Shown piece by piece: positions 35,176 to 42,649 of a DNA stretch of 64,000 nt. Origin of the DNA: Epidermidibacterium keratini (GTDB lineage: Bacteria; Actinomycetota; Actinomycetes; Mycobacteriales; Antricoccaceae); contig NZ_CP047156.1 of NCBI RefSeq assembly GCF_009834025.1, positions 2,542,001-2,606,000 on the forward strand. Direction: 5' to 3'. Below the pieces are notes generated by a model. It searched no databases. It was not told where the DNA came from and was given only the letters and a program-made list of their open reading frames with translations. Numbering within the stretch: position 1 is the first letter of the stretch; each line of letters starts with the position of its first letter. A program made the position numbers and the translations under genes.

Positions 35176-35280
35176 TGCAAGGTAACGAGTTCCAGCATCA
35201 AGCCCTAGCTAGCTGGACGGCTTCCCTCCACCACGGTGGGGTGCCCTAGGTGAATACCTGGCTCGATCGCAAAAGCGATG
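35176..35280 (+). ncRNA. SAM-I/IV-clan riboswitch (SAM-IV type likely)
   Basis: The stretch AAGGTAACGAGTTCCAGC, ATCAAGCCC and GCTGGACGGC is followed by CCTCCACCACGGTGGGGTGC, CCTAGGTGAATACCT. This is the conserved core of the S-adenosylmethionine-sensing SAM-I/IV clan: P2 with ATCAAGCCC, P3 hairpin CCACC/GGTGG, the GGTGGGGTGCC segment, and P1 AGGTA/TACCT. A hairpin right after P1 (ATCGC-AAAA-GCGAT) fits the extra helix of SAM-IV. It lies 280 bp upstream of metQ in the same direction, so it should lower methionine uptake when SAM is high. Confidence 0.85.
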
Positions 35281-35335
35281 CGAGTAAGCGTGGTCTCCGG
35301 CTTCGTCCGGTGACTGGTCAAGTGAGGCAATCACC

Positions 35336-35440
35336 ATGTGTGTGTACGTCGAGGCTGGCTCGTCCACTTTCGATGCTCGAGCAGGGCAAGGCATGTCTTC
35401 GTCCGCGCTCACCAGGTGTTGCTGTCCGCTGACGCGCTGA
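35336..35440 (+). CDS. Putative Cys-rich leader peptide between riboswitch and metQ
   Basis: ATG at 35336 opens a 34-codon frame ending in TGA at 35438-35440. The peptide starts MCVYVEAGSSTFDA and ends LTRCCCPLTR, with three consecutive Cys codons (TGT TGC TGT) at 35417-35425. AGTGAGG lies 8 nt upstream as a possible ribosome binding site. Short frames with runs of Cys codons act as cysteine-responsive attenuators in mycobacteria. The following segment has GCGCAGCG (35462-35469) complementary to CGCTGCGC (35526-35533) just before the metQ ribosome binding site. Real translation is unproven. Confidence 0.45.
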   Translation: MCVYVEAGSSTFDARAGQGMSSSALTRCCCPLTR

Positions 35441-35559
35441 TCCACCCGTAAGTACAGACCCGCGCAGCGTCGACCGCACATCTAAAGCCCCCGCGCTCCA
35501 TCTCCGCGTATCTGCGGACGGTTATCGCTGCGCCCATTTCGACCTGTCAAAGGAAAGTA

Positions 35560-36417
35560 ATGACTCACGCATTGCCCATTCGTCGAATTCTCGCCGTGCT
35601 GGCCGGCGTACTCGTCTCGCTCACCGCGTTGACGGCGTGCGGTTCGGCCGGCGCCGACGAGGGTGGCCCGCTTCGCATTCTCGCGTCCTCCACACCGCAC
35701 GCCGAGATCCTGAAACAAGTGCAGGACTCCGGGCTGCTCGGCGACGTCGAGCTGGAGATCTCTGAGATATCCGGAGACATCGATGCCAACCAGCTGCTGG
35801 AAGCCGGCGATATCGACGCCAACTTCTTCCAGCACGACCCCTACCTGCAGGGCTGGCTCGCCGAGCACAACACCGATGACCTGGTCAACGTCGCCACGGT
35901 CCACGTCGAACCTCTCGGGATCTACTCGCAGAAGGTGAGCTCGCTCGACGACGTGCCCTCCGGTGCGACGGTGGCGCTCTCGAACAACCTGCCGAACTTC
36001 GCACGAGGGCTGTTCTTGCTCCAGGACGCCGGGCTCATCAAGCTCGATGTGCAGCCGACCGACGAGGGCTTGGACTTCAGCCAGGTCACCGAGTCCAACA
36101 TCACCGAGAACCCCAAGAACCTGTCGTTTGTGCAGATTGACCCGGCGCAGCTGCCCAACACGCTGCAGGACGGGCAGATCGACGTCAGCGTGATCAACGG
36201 CAACTACGCACTCGAGGCGGGATTGTCGCCGGCCGACGACGCGCTCGCACTCGAGCCGGCCGAAGATAACCCCTATGCCAACACGTTGACGGTCAAGAAG
36301 GATCTGCAGGACGACCCGCGAGTGAAGGCTCTGGCGAAGGCTCTTGAGTCGCCCGAGATCGCGAAGTGGATCAAGGATCAGTACGCCGGCTCGGTCATCC
36401 CGGTTCACGGAGAGTAG
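35560..36417 (+). CDS. metQ: D-methionine ABC transporter substrate-binding lipoprotein
   Basis: A 285-residue NLPA-family binding protein. Lipoprotein signal 1-27 with lipobox LTAC (Cys27). LRILASSTPHAEILKQVQ begins the mature domain; ISGDIDANQLLEAGDIDANFFQHDPYL carries the FFQHxPYL family motif, and VSVINGNYALEAGLSPADDALALEP the second lobe signature. AAAGGAAAG is 5-7 nt upstream of the ATG. It is the first gene of metQNI and follows the SAM riboswitch and the Cys-rich leader frame, which fixes the ligand as methionine with good confidence. Confidence 0.93.
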   Translation: MTHALPIRRILAVLAGVLVSLTALTACGSAGADEGGPLRILASSTPHAEILKQVQDSGLLGDVELEISEISGDIDANQLLEAGDIDANFFQHDPYLQGWLAEHNTDDLVNVATVHVEPLGIYSQKVSSLDDVPSGATVALSNNLPNFARGLFLLQDAGLIKLDVQPTDEGLDFSQVTESNITENPKNLSFVQIDPAQLPNTLQDGQIDVSVINGNYALEAGLSPADDALALEPAEDNPYANTLTVKKDLQDDPRVKALAKALESPEIAKWIKDQYAGSVIPVHGE

Positions 36418-36423
36418 TCACCG

Positions 36424-37410
36424 ATGATCGATATCGAGCGTCTTTCTAAGACATATCAAGGAAAGTCCGGCACCGTTGCAGCGCTCACCGATGTGACGTT
36501 GCATGTCGAGCCAGGCGAGATCTATGGCATCGTCGGGCGCAGTGGTGCTGGCAAGAGCACACTGCTGCGCCACCTCAACCTGCTTGAGCGACCGACGTCG
36601 GGGACGGTCCGTCTTGATGGACGTGACCTCGGCGAGGTGAGCGCTCAGGAGCTTCGCGCCACGCGTCGCAGCATCGGTGTCGTGTTCCAGCACTTCAACC
36701 TGCTGGGCGCGCGTACGGTGGCCGGCAACGTTGAGTTTCCCCTCGAGATCGCCGGTATATCGAAGAAGCAGCGGCGCGAGCGGGTCACTGAGCTGCTCGG
36801 TCTTGTCGGTCTCACCGACAAGGCGGCGGCGTACCCGTCGCAGCTCTCGGGTGGGCAGAAGCAGCGAGTCGGTATCGCCCGGGCGCTTGCGGCTAACCCG
36901 AAGGTGCTGCTGTGCGACGAGGCGACGAGCGCCCTCGACACCGACACGACCGCACAGATCCTCGAGCTGATCGCCAAGATCAACCGCGAGCTGGGCATCA
37001 CCGTCGTACTCATCACCCACGAGCTTGAAGTGGTACGCCGTATCTGCCACAGTGCAGCGCTGTTGGATGACGGGCGGGTCGTCGAGTCGGGCCGACTGTC
37101 GGACCTGCTGTCGGATCCAGACTCGGCGCTTGCCGAGCGGATCCTGCCGACTGGTCTTGGCGGGCGCGTGCTCGCGGAAGACGAAGCGCTGATCACGCTG
37201 CGCGGCGACGTCGCCGATACCGCGATTCTCTCCGAGCTCTCGCGGGATCTGCACCTGGACGTCGTGCTGCGTGGCGGGGGAATCGAGCACGTGGGTGATA
37301 CCGCCGTCAGCCGGCTGCTGCTGCAGCTGCGTCCGGAGGAAGGTCAGCTCAACCCGCTCAAGACCCGCGAGTATCTCGAGGACCGCGGCGCACAGGTGGT
37401 GCTGGGATGA
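36424..37410 (+). CDS. metN: Methionine ABC transporter ATP-binding protein
   Basis: A 328-residue ATPase. Walker A GRSGAGKST at about 39-47, Q-loop VVFQHFNLL, signature LSGGQKQRVGIARAL, Walker B KVLLCDEATSALD, and H-loop ITHELEVV. Residues about 250-328 form the NIL regulatory domain (LLLQLRPEEGQLNPL), which in MetN binds methionine and inhibits transport (trans-inhibition). It follows metQ by 6 bp and overlaps metI by 4. Confidence 0.95.
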   Translation: MIDIERLSKTYQGKSGTVAALTDVTLHVEPGEIYGIVGRSGAGKSTLLRHLNLLERPTSGTVRLDGRDLGEVSAQELRATRRSIGVVFQHFNLLGARTVAGNVEFPLEIAGISKKQRRERVTELLGLVGLTDKAAAYPSQLSGGQKQRVGIARALAANPKVLLCDEATSALDTDTTAQILELIAKINRELGITVVLITHELEVVRRICHSAALLDDGRVVESGRLSDLLSDPDSALAERILPTGLGGRVLAEDEALITLRGDVADTAILSELSRDLHLDVVLRGGGIEHVGDTAVSRLLLQLRPEEGQLNPLKTREYLEDRGAQVVLG

Positions 37411-38075
37411 ACAAGACGACAATCTCTGAAGCTCTGCCTGAGCTGTGGACGGCATTTGGCGAGACTCTGCTGATGGTGTCGGTCGCGTTTGCGCTGACCG
37501 TCGTACTCGGCGGAGCGCTCGGCGTCCTGCTGCTGCTGACCAGTCCCGGTGGGCTCCTGCAAAACCGCCCCGTCAACGCCGTCCTCGGTGCGATCGTCAA
37601 CCTTGGCCGCTCGCTGCCGTTCTTGATCTTGCTGATTGCTCTGATCCCCGTCACTCGCCTGATCGTGGGCACGGCATTTGGCCCGGAGGCGGCGATCGTG
37701 CCGCTGACGATCGGCTCGATCCCGTTCTTCGGGCGGGTCGTCGAGTCGGCGCTGCGTGAGGTGAGCCCCGGCAAGATCGAGGCGGCCGAGGCGATCGGCG
37801 CGACCCGCAAGCAGATCGTCACCAAGGTGCTGCTTCCCGAGTCGAAGCCGGCCCTGATCGCCGGCGCGACGCTGACCCTCGTGATGCTCATCGGCTTCTC
37901 GACAATGGCCGGCACGATCGGCGGCGGGGGAGTCGGCGACTTCGCCATCCGCTACGGCTACCAACGGTTCAACACACCGGTGCTGCTCACCGCGGTCGTC
38001 GTACTCATCGTGCTTGTGCAGCTCATCCAGTCCATTGGCGACCTCGCCGTACGCCGTCTGCAGCACGTGCGATAA
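37407..38075 (+). CDS. metI: Methionine ABC transporter permease
   Basis: A 222-residue permease with five membrane helices. LWTAFGETLLMVSVAFALTVVLGGALGVLL starts it. The EAA loop is EVSPGKIEAAEAIGATRKQIVTKVLLPESKPAL, and GFSTMAGTIGGGGVGDFAIRYGYQRF is the MetI signature near the C-terminus. Coupled to metN by ATGA overlap. The oxygenase gene follows 23 bp downstream in the same direction. Confidence 0.95.
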   Translation: MNKTTISEALPELWTAFGETLLMVSVAFALTVVLGGALGVLLLLTSPGGLLQNRPVNAVLGAIVNLGRSLPFLILLIALIPVTRLIVGTAFGPEAAIVPLTIGSIPFFGRVVESALREVSPGKIEAAEAIGATRKQIVTKVLLPESKPALIAGATLTLVMLIGFSTMAGTIGGGGVGDFAIRYGYQRFNTPVLLTAVVVLIVLVQLIQSIGDLAVRRLQHVR

Positions 38076-38098
38076 CGCCTACCAGTAGGGAGATTCTC

Positions 38099-39124
38099 AT
38101 GTCCACGACATCGACTGCGCTGGCGTTGCCGGTGCTTGATCTGTCAAAGCTAGACGACCCGGCCGGTGCCGAAGAGTTCGTCGGGGAGCTGCGTGCCGCG
38201 ACTGCGGACTACGGCTTCTTCTACCTCGTCGGGCACGGCATCCCGATAGGTCTGCAGCGCGAGATCATCCAGGTCGCGCGTCGCTTCTTCGAGCTTCCGC
38301 AGCAGCACAAGGAGCAGATCGACAAGATCAACAGCCCGCACTACCGCGGCTACAGCAGGCTCGGCGGCGAATACACCCGCGGTGAGGTCGACTGGCGCGA
38401 GCAGATCGACATCGGCGCCGAACGTGCCCCGCTCACCGGCGATGCCGCGGCCGCCGACTGGGCAACGCTGGTCGGGCCCAACCAGTGGCCCGATGCGCTT
38501 CCGGAGTTCCGCACGCTGCTCGAGGAGTGGTCCGGCGCGCTAGAAGGCGTCGCGTGGCGGCTACTGCGCGCCTGGCTGCGTTCGCTCGGACAGCGCGAGG
38601 ACCTGCTCGACTCGGCATTCACGCCGGCGAACCCGCTCATCAAGGTGGTGCGCTACCCGGCGCAGAGCGGCGAACAGTCAGATCAAGGCGTCGGCGCGCA
38701 TAAGGACGGCGGCGTACTCACGTTGCTGTATGTCGAGCCGGGTAAGAGCGGTCTGGAAGTCGAGAAGGACGGTGAATGGGTTGCGGCCCCGCCGATCGAC
38801 GGCGCTCTGATCGTCAACATCGGTGAGATGTTCGAGGTCGCCACCGACGGCTACCTGAAGGCGACGAACCATCGGGTGGTATCGCATCCGGGGGAGGGCG
38901 ATCGCATCAGCGTGCCCTACTTCTTCAACCCGAACTTTGACGCGACCTTCCCGCACTGGGACCTGCCGGCCGAGTACGCCGCTCGCGCGAGCGGGGTGAG
39001 CACTGATCCGCTCAACCCGATCCACGCGACCTACGGCCACAACGTCATCAAGAGTCGGGTCCGCAGCCACCCCGATGTTGCCGAGCGGCACCACCCGGAG
39101 CTCATCGGCAAGTACAACACCTAG
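38099..39124 (+). CDS. Isopenicillin-N-synthase-like 2-oxoglutarate/Fe(II) oxygenase
   Basis: A 341-residue non-heme iron enzyme. The DIOX_N part has LPVLDLSKLDD and YGFFYLVGHGI with RRFFELP. The iron triad is His201 and Asp203 (GAHKDGGVLTLL) plus His258 (NHRVVSHP), and the co-substrate-binding Arg269-x-Ser271 is in DRISVPYFF. The fold resembles plant and fungal oxygenases rather than TauD. It is fourth in the metQNI transcript, 23 bp after metI, with GTAGGGAG as ribosome binding site, so a sulfur compound or amino acid substrate is plausible but unproven. Confidence 0.85.
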   Translation: MSTTSTALALPVLDLSKLDDPAGAEEFVGELRAATADYGFFYLVGHGIPIGLQREIIQVARRFFELPQQHKEQIDKINSPHYRGYSRLGGEYTRGEVDWREQIDIGAERAPLTGDAAAADWATLVGPNQWPDALPEFRTLLEEWSGALEGVAWRLLRAWLRSLGQREDLLDSAFTPANPLIKVVRYPAQSGEQSDQGVGAHKDGGVLTLLYVEPGKSGLEVEKDGEWVAAPPIDGALIVNIGEMFEVATDGYLKATNHRVVSHPGEGDRISVPYFFNPNFDATFPHWDLPAEYAARASGVSTDPLNPIHATYGHNVIKSRVRSHPDVAERHHPELIGKYNT

Positions 39125-39144
39125 CCATACGAGCGGTGCGGTCT

Positions 39145-39508
39145 GGTGGTCTCGACAGCCGGGCCTCGCCTAGCGGCTCGGCCCTGCTCGACCACCGATA
39201 TCGGTGGTCGAGCAGTGAGGGAGCGTTAGCGACTGAGCGGTTGTCGAGACCCCGGAGTACGCACGCCGGGCCTCGATTTCGGTGGTCGAGCAGTGAGGGA
39301 GCGTTAGCGACCGAGCGGTTGTCGAGACCCCGGCGCACGCACGGCCGGGCCTCGATTTCGGTGGTCGAGCAGTGAGGGAGCGTTAGCGACTGAGCGGTTG
39401 TCGAGACCCCGGAGCACGCACGCCGGGCCTCGATTTCGGTGGTCGAGCAGTGAGGGAGCGTTAGCGACCGAGCGGTTGTCGAGACCCCGGAGCACGCACG
39501 CCGGGCCT
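39145..39508. repeat. Four tandem 78/79-bp repeats plus one inverted copy
   Basis: GGTGGTCGAGCAGTGAGGGA begins units at 39203, 39281, 39360 and 39438 (periods 78, 79, 78). Each unit ends TTGTCGAGACCCCGG, so it forms an imperfect hairpin from GGTGGTCGAG to CTCGA-GACC. An inverted, shorter copy (GGTGGTCTCGACA to CTGCTCGACCACC) lies at 39145-39196. The array sits between the convergent oxygenase and HAD genes and may terminate both. Units differ at single sites (GACTGAG/GACCGAG; one extra G in unit 2). Confidence 0.92.
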
Positions 39509-40205
39509 AATGGGCGAGTAGGTGCCGGGCGAGGGCGGCGATATCGGCGAAATGTAAGGGATGTTCCGCTCGCCCGGAGACATCCTTGGGTCGATCTTCG
39601 CCGTACTCGTTCGGACGCTCGATGTACGCCGTCCGCAAGCCGGCGGCCGCCGCGCCGTCCAGGTCGTCATGGTGCGCGGCGACCATCATGACCTCCGAGT
39701 CCGGAACGCCGAAGATCTCGCCGACGCTGCGATACGTCGCCGGGTCGGGTTTGTAGCGGCGGACGATCTCGGCAGAAAGCACTGCGTCCCAGCCGATGCC
39801 GGCGTTCTTTGCCATGTCGGACAGCAGCGAGATGTTGCCGTTGGAGAGCGGTACGACGGTGAATCGCGTCCGCAGCCGCGCGATCGCCTCGACCGAGTCC
39901 GGCCACGGCCGTAGCCGATGCCACACCAGGTTCAGCTCCGCCGCCTCCGCTTCGTCGACCGACAGCTGGAAGTCAGAGAGCACATTGCGAAGGATCTGCA
40001 GGTGGAGGTCATCGAGGCGCACCCACTCGCCGCTCTGCGCAACAGAGGCCATGGCCGGCTGATATCCGGCCCGCCAGGCGCGGGCAAACTCCGCCGCGTC
40101 AACGTCGGGGAAGCGGTCGGCGATCTCCGCTGCGATCGATCCGTGCCAGTCGACCACGGTGCCGAAGACATCGAAGGCAAGCACCTTCGGCGTCGTCTCG
40201 TCCAT
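39507..40205 (-). CDS. HAD hydrolase, haloacid dehalogenase type II-like
   Basis: A 232-residue HAD-superfamily enzyme. Motif 1 is VLAFDVFGTVVDW (nucleophile Asp and second Asp replaced by Val-Phe-Gly spacing typical of 2-haloacid dehalogenases), motif 2 PLSNGN, motif 3 RRYKPDPATY, motif 4 VAAHHDDLDGA. This matches actinobacterial haloacid dehalogenase type II proteins, whose natural substrates are mostly unknown. GGGAGG precedes the ATG at 40205. The last codons touch the repeat array: the stop is at its very end, so the array may have arisen or expanded just after the gene. Confidence 0.88.
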   Translation of the reverse strand: MDETTPKVLAFDVFGTVVDWHGSIAAEIADRFPDVDAAEFARAWRAGYQPAMASVAQSGEWVRLDDLHLQILRNVLSDFQLSVDEAEAAELNLVWHRLRPWPDSVEAIARLRTRFTVVPLSNGNISLLSDMAKNAGIGWDAVLSAEIVRRYKPDPATYRSVGEIFGVPDSEVMMVAAHHDDLDGAAAAGLRTAYIERPNEYGEDRPKDVSGRAEHPLHFADIAALARHLLAH

Positions 40206-40248
40206 TGCGCCTCCCAGTCCCGCGATTGCACCCAGATAGGTTGACCCT

Positions 40249-40890
40249 ATGCCTTCGCCGTACCTGACGGTCGCCGGCTCCGCTGAGGTAGAGACCGAAG
40301 TGAAGCGCTCGCGTTTTATGGCTCGGGCCAGTCGGGTCGAGTCTGAGTACGACGCGCGCGAGGCCATCGAGCGAGACCGGCGCAAGTTCTGGGATGCCCG
40401 TCACCACTGCTCCGCGTTCGTGCTCGGCGCACGCGGCGAGATCACCCGATCCAACGACGACGGCGAGCCCGCCGGCACCGCCGGCGCGCCTATCTTGCAG
40501 GCGATCACCGGACGCGGGCTCAGCGACGTCGTTGTGGTCGTCACCCGCTATTTCGGCGGCACTCTGCTGGGCGCCGGCGGGCTGGTTCGTGCGTACGGCG
40601 ACGCGGCCGCCCAAGCACTCGACAGAGCGGACGTCGTACGCCGCGTCCCGGGTGTGGCTGCCACGATCACGGCACACATCGCGGAAGCCGGAAAACTGGA
40701 GAACGCGCTACATAGTAGGGAAGTAGAGATCACCGAGGTCGAGTACGCCGCCGCGGTGCGGTTGGCGGTGCGCATCCCAGGTGACCGCGAGGAAGAGCTC
40801 CGGGCGATCGTCGCAGAGTTCACGCGCGGTCACGGCGCGGTCGAAATCGGAGCCGACACCTGGTTTGACTCGACGCCGAAGACGACGTAA
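40249..40890 (+). CDS. YigZ/IMPACT-family protein
   Basis: A 213-residue protein. VAGSAEVETEVKRSRFMARASRV is the family start, FWDARHHCSAFVLG the conserved histidine region, and DDGEPAGTAGAPIL followed by VVVVTRYFGGTLLGAGGLVRAYGDAA the family signature. The C-terminal DUF1949-like domain ends near residue 205. E. coli YigZ and yeast Yih1/human IMPACT relatives act around translation or ribosomes, but the bacterial role is not settled. Divergent from the HAD gene by 43 bp. A hairpin terminator overlaps the stop. Confidence 0.88.
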   Translation: MPSPYLTVAGSAEVETEVKRSRFMARASRVESEYDAREAIERDRRKFWDARHHCSAFVLGARGEITRSNDDGEPAGTAGAPILQAITGRGLSDVVVVVTRYFGGTLLGAGGLVRAYGDAAAQALDRADVVRRVPGVAATITAHIAEAGKLENALHSREVEITEVEYAAAVRLAVRIPGDREEELRAIVAEFTRGHGAVEIGADTWFDSTPKTT

Positions 40891-40920
40891 CGCCGGACAC
40901 CGCAGGGGCGTCCGGCGTTA
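40888..40920. terminator. Bidirectional hairpin terminator
   Basis: TAACGCCGGAC (40888-40898, including the YigZ stop codon) pairs perfectly with GTCCGGCGTTA (40910-40920) around an 11-base loop, between the convergent YigZ and SDR genes. Confidence 0.75.
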
Positions 40921-40933
40921 GTCAGGTGAGTTG

Positions 40934-41698
40934 TTAGACCTTGGGCGTGTGCAGTGCGCCGCCGTCGACGACGATGTTTTGCCCGGTGATCCAGCCAGAG
41001 TCGTCGGCGAGCAAGAACGCTGCGGTGGCGCCGATGTCCTCGGGTATGCCGAGCCGCTTCAGCGGGTAGGAGTCGGCGACCTCCTGCTCGTTTTCGGCAT
41101 ACAGTGCCTCCGCGAAGCGCGTCTTGATGACCGCCGGCGAGATGGCGTTGACCCGCACCTTCGGCGCCATGTCGATCGACAGCTGCTTGGTGAGCTGGAT
41201 CAGTCCAGCCTTGGACGTGCCGTAGATGCCGATCGGTCCGGCCGAGCGCAGGCCGGCCACGGACGCGACGATCACGACCGAGCCGCCGTTGTCCTTCATC
41301 CAGGCGTGCCACGCCTGCTGCACGAGCCCGAGGGTCGACACGATGTTGGTGTCGAGGATCTTGCGTGCCGAATCCAGGGGGATATCGAGGGTCGAGCCGT
41401 AGTACGGGTTGATGCCGACGTTGCCGACGACGTGGTCGAGGCGGCCGAACTTCGACAGCACCAGGTCGATCGCCTCCTGCCGGTGGTCATCCTGCGATGC
41501 GTTGCCGGCGAGGGTGAGCAGCCGGTCGCCGGCATCGAGTTCCTTCGCGGCCTCGTCGAGCGAGTCTTGCTTGCGACCGGTAATGAGGACCTGGCCGCCC
41601 TCGTTGAGGATCGCCTGCGCGATACCGAGTCCAATCCCGCGGCTGCCGCCGGTGACGAGCGCAGCCTTCCCTTCGAAACGGTTGAGCTTGTCGGCCAT
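40934..41698 (-). CDS. Short-chain dehydrogenase/reductase (FabG-like)
   Basis: A 254-residue Rossmann enzyme. The cofactor motif is VTGGSRGIGLGIA near residues 16-28; the second motif reads GNVGINPY in place of NNAG; the catalytic triad is Ser (IVASVAG), Tyr and Lys (YGTSKAG). The C-terminal PEDIGATAAFLLADDSGWITGQNIVVDGG is the classical tail. TGRK after the second strand suggests NADP(H). It resembles mycobacterial 3-oxoacyl-ACP reductase-type SDRs; substrate unknown. It is monocistronic and begins with ATG after GGAGG-like purines. Confidence 0.9.
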   Translation of the reverse strand: MADKLNRFEGKAALVTGGSRGIGLGIAQAILNEGGQVLITGRKQDSLDEAAKELDAGDRLLTLAGNASQDDHRQEAIDLVLSKFGRLDHVVGNVGINPYYGSTLDIPLDSARKILDTNIVSTLGLVQQAWHAWMKDNGGSVVIVASVAGLRSAGPIGIYGTSKAGLIQLTKQLSIDMAPKVRVNAISPAVIKTRFAEALYAENEQEVADSYPLKRLGIPEDIGATAAFLLADDSGWITGQNIVVDGGALHTPKV

Positions 41699-41868
41699 GA
41701 GGCCCTCCTGGTGGTTGGGTGGGTGCTGGGCGTCAATCTACCCGAGCGGCCGAATTCGATTCGGTCTACAGCGCCCGATCAACGGGTCGCCGTGCCCGGC
41801 ATTCGGCGTACGGACCGACTAGGCTCCTAGGCGATATCAACGCACGTAGAACGCACCCAGGAGGGGCC

Positions 41869-42315
41869 ATGAAGATCCGTCCATTCACCGAGAGTGACCG
41901 TCCGGCAGCGCTCGCGCTTGCCCCGCGGCTGATGGAGAACGTCAACCCCTGGAGTGACCAGAGCACCGGGCCGGTCGACACCGTGGAGTGGATGCTCGAC
42001 CAGCAGACCAACGACACGCCGATGGCGGTGTTCGTCGCCGAGGACGACGAGGGCTTCGCTGGGATGGTCAAGGTGTTTGAGAAGGGCCACATGGCAGGCG
42101 AACGCGAGGCGTACGTCGATGGGCTCGCGGTCGAAGAGCGCGTCGCGCGCCAGGGCCTGGGCACCGAGCTGATGGAGGTATGCGAGGACTGGGCGCGCAA
42201 GCGCGGTCACAAGTGGGTGCACATCGAGACGCCTGCCAGCAACCAGGTCGCTCGCGACTTCTACGGCGCTATCGGCTACGGCGAAGAGGTCGTCAAGCTC
42301 TCCAAGGAGATCTAG
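41869..42315 (+). CDS. GNAT-family N-acetyltransferase
   Basis: A 148-residue single-domain acetyltransferase. MKIRPFTESDRPAALAL starts it; AYVDGLAVEERVARQGLGTELMEVCEDWAR is motif A with the RQGLGT acetyl-CoA loop; HIETPASNQVARDFYGAIGYGEE is motif B. GGAGGGG precedes the ATG at 41869. Substrate unknown. The cobalamin riboswitch begins about 25 bp downstream of its stop. Confidence 0.88.
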   Translation: MKIRPFTESDRPAALALAPRLMENVNPWSDQSTGPVDTVEWMLDQQTNDTPMAVFVAEDDEGFAGMVKVFEKGHMAGEREAYVDGLAVEERVARQGLGTELMEVCEDWARKRGHKWVHIETPASNQVARDFYGAIGYGEEVVKLSKEI

Positions 42316-42337
42316 CCGGCACCGTCGCGTTAGACTC

Positions 42338-42485
42338 GTCTGCGCGTTCGGTACGGCGCCACCACCGTGGCGCTGTCGCAAGAGGGAATCCGGTGTGAAT
42401 CCGGAGCTGGCCCGCAGCGGTATGAGGAAACGAAACCTGCAGCACGGCACTGGGGAGACCTGGGAAGCCGCGGGGAGTAGATGCA
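42338..42485 (+). ncRNA. Cobalamin riboswitch
   Basis: The core is clear: GTCGCAAGAGGGAATCCGG, TGTGAATCCGGAGCTGGCCC, GCAGCGGTATGAGG and, after a short hairpin, GCACTGGGGAGACCTGGGAAG. These match the conserved segments (AGGGAAxxxGGTG, GCxGCCCxCGCxACTG, B12-box-like CACTGGG...CTGGGAAG) of the cobalamin class. It precedes an ABC binding-protein/permease/ATPase operon, so it should turn that operon down when corrinoid is plentiful. Confidence 0.92.
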
Positions 42486-42603
42486 CGACGTGACTGTCCT
42501 TGAGCCCGAAGACCTGCCGAAGGCAAGTGCGCACCCGCGCACGTCGGCGGCTTCGAGGACCAAGCCGCGCGTCCTGCCGCAGTCGTCGGCGGCCCCGCGC
42601 TTC

Positions 42604-42643
42604 CTCCTCGAGTATGCCGATTCGGCTGGCCTTGCTCGAGGAG
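42604..42643 (+). promoter_or_regulatory. Hairpin sequestering the Shine-Dalgarno of the corrinoid importer operon
   Basis: CTCCTCGAG (42604-42612) pairs perfectly with CTCGAGGAG (42635-42643). The right arm contains the GAGGAG ribosome binding site 6 nt before the ATG at 42650. This suits translational output of the riboswitch 120 bp upstream. An ATG-led frame from 42481 runs through this region but has no coding signature. Confidence 0.65.
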
Positions 42644-42649
42644 TAGCAC

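Noticed and set aside
35250-35432. 60-codon ORF from inside the SAM riboswitch
   Set aside because: Its start lies in the P1 region of the riboswitch and the product has no motif. The Cys-run frame from 35336 is the better leader candidate.
39102-39495. Repeat-coded ORFs (repeating LRGLDNRSVANAPSLLDHR on the minus strand, RWSSSEGALATERLSRP on the plus strand)
   Set aside because: They are made wholly of the 78-bp repeat array, whose length is a multiple of three. Both strands are open, one unit has an extra base, and there is no start signal, so these are by-products of the repeat.
39203-39508. CRISPR-like array
   Set aside because: The whole 78-bp unit is repeated with no variable spacers and no cas genes lie nearby. 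It is a tandem repeat.
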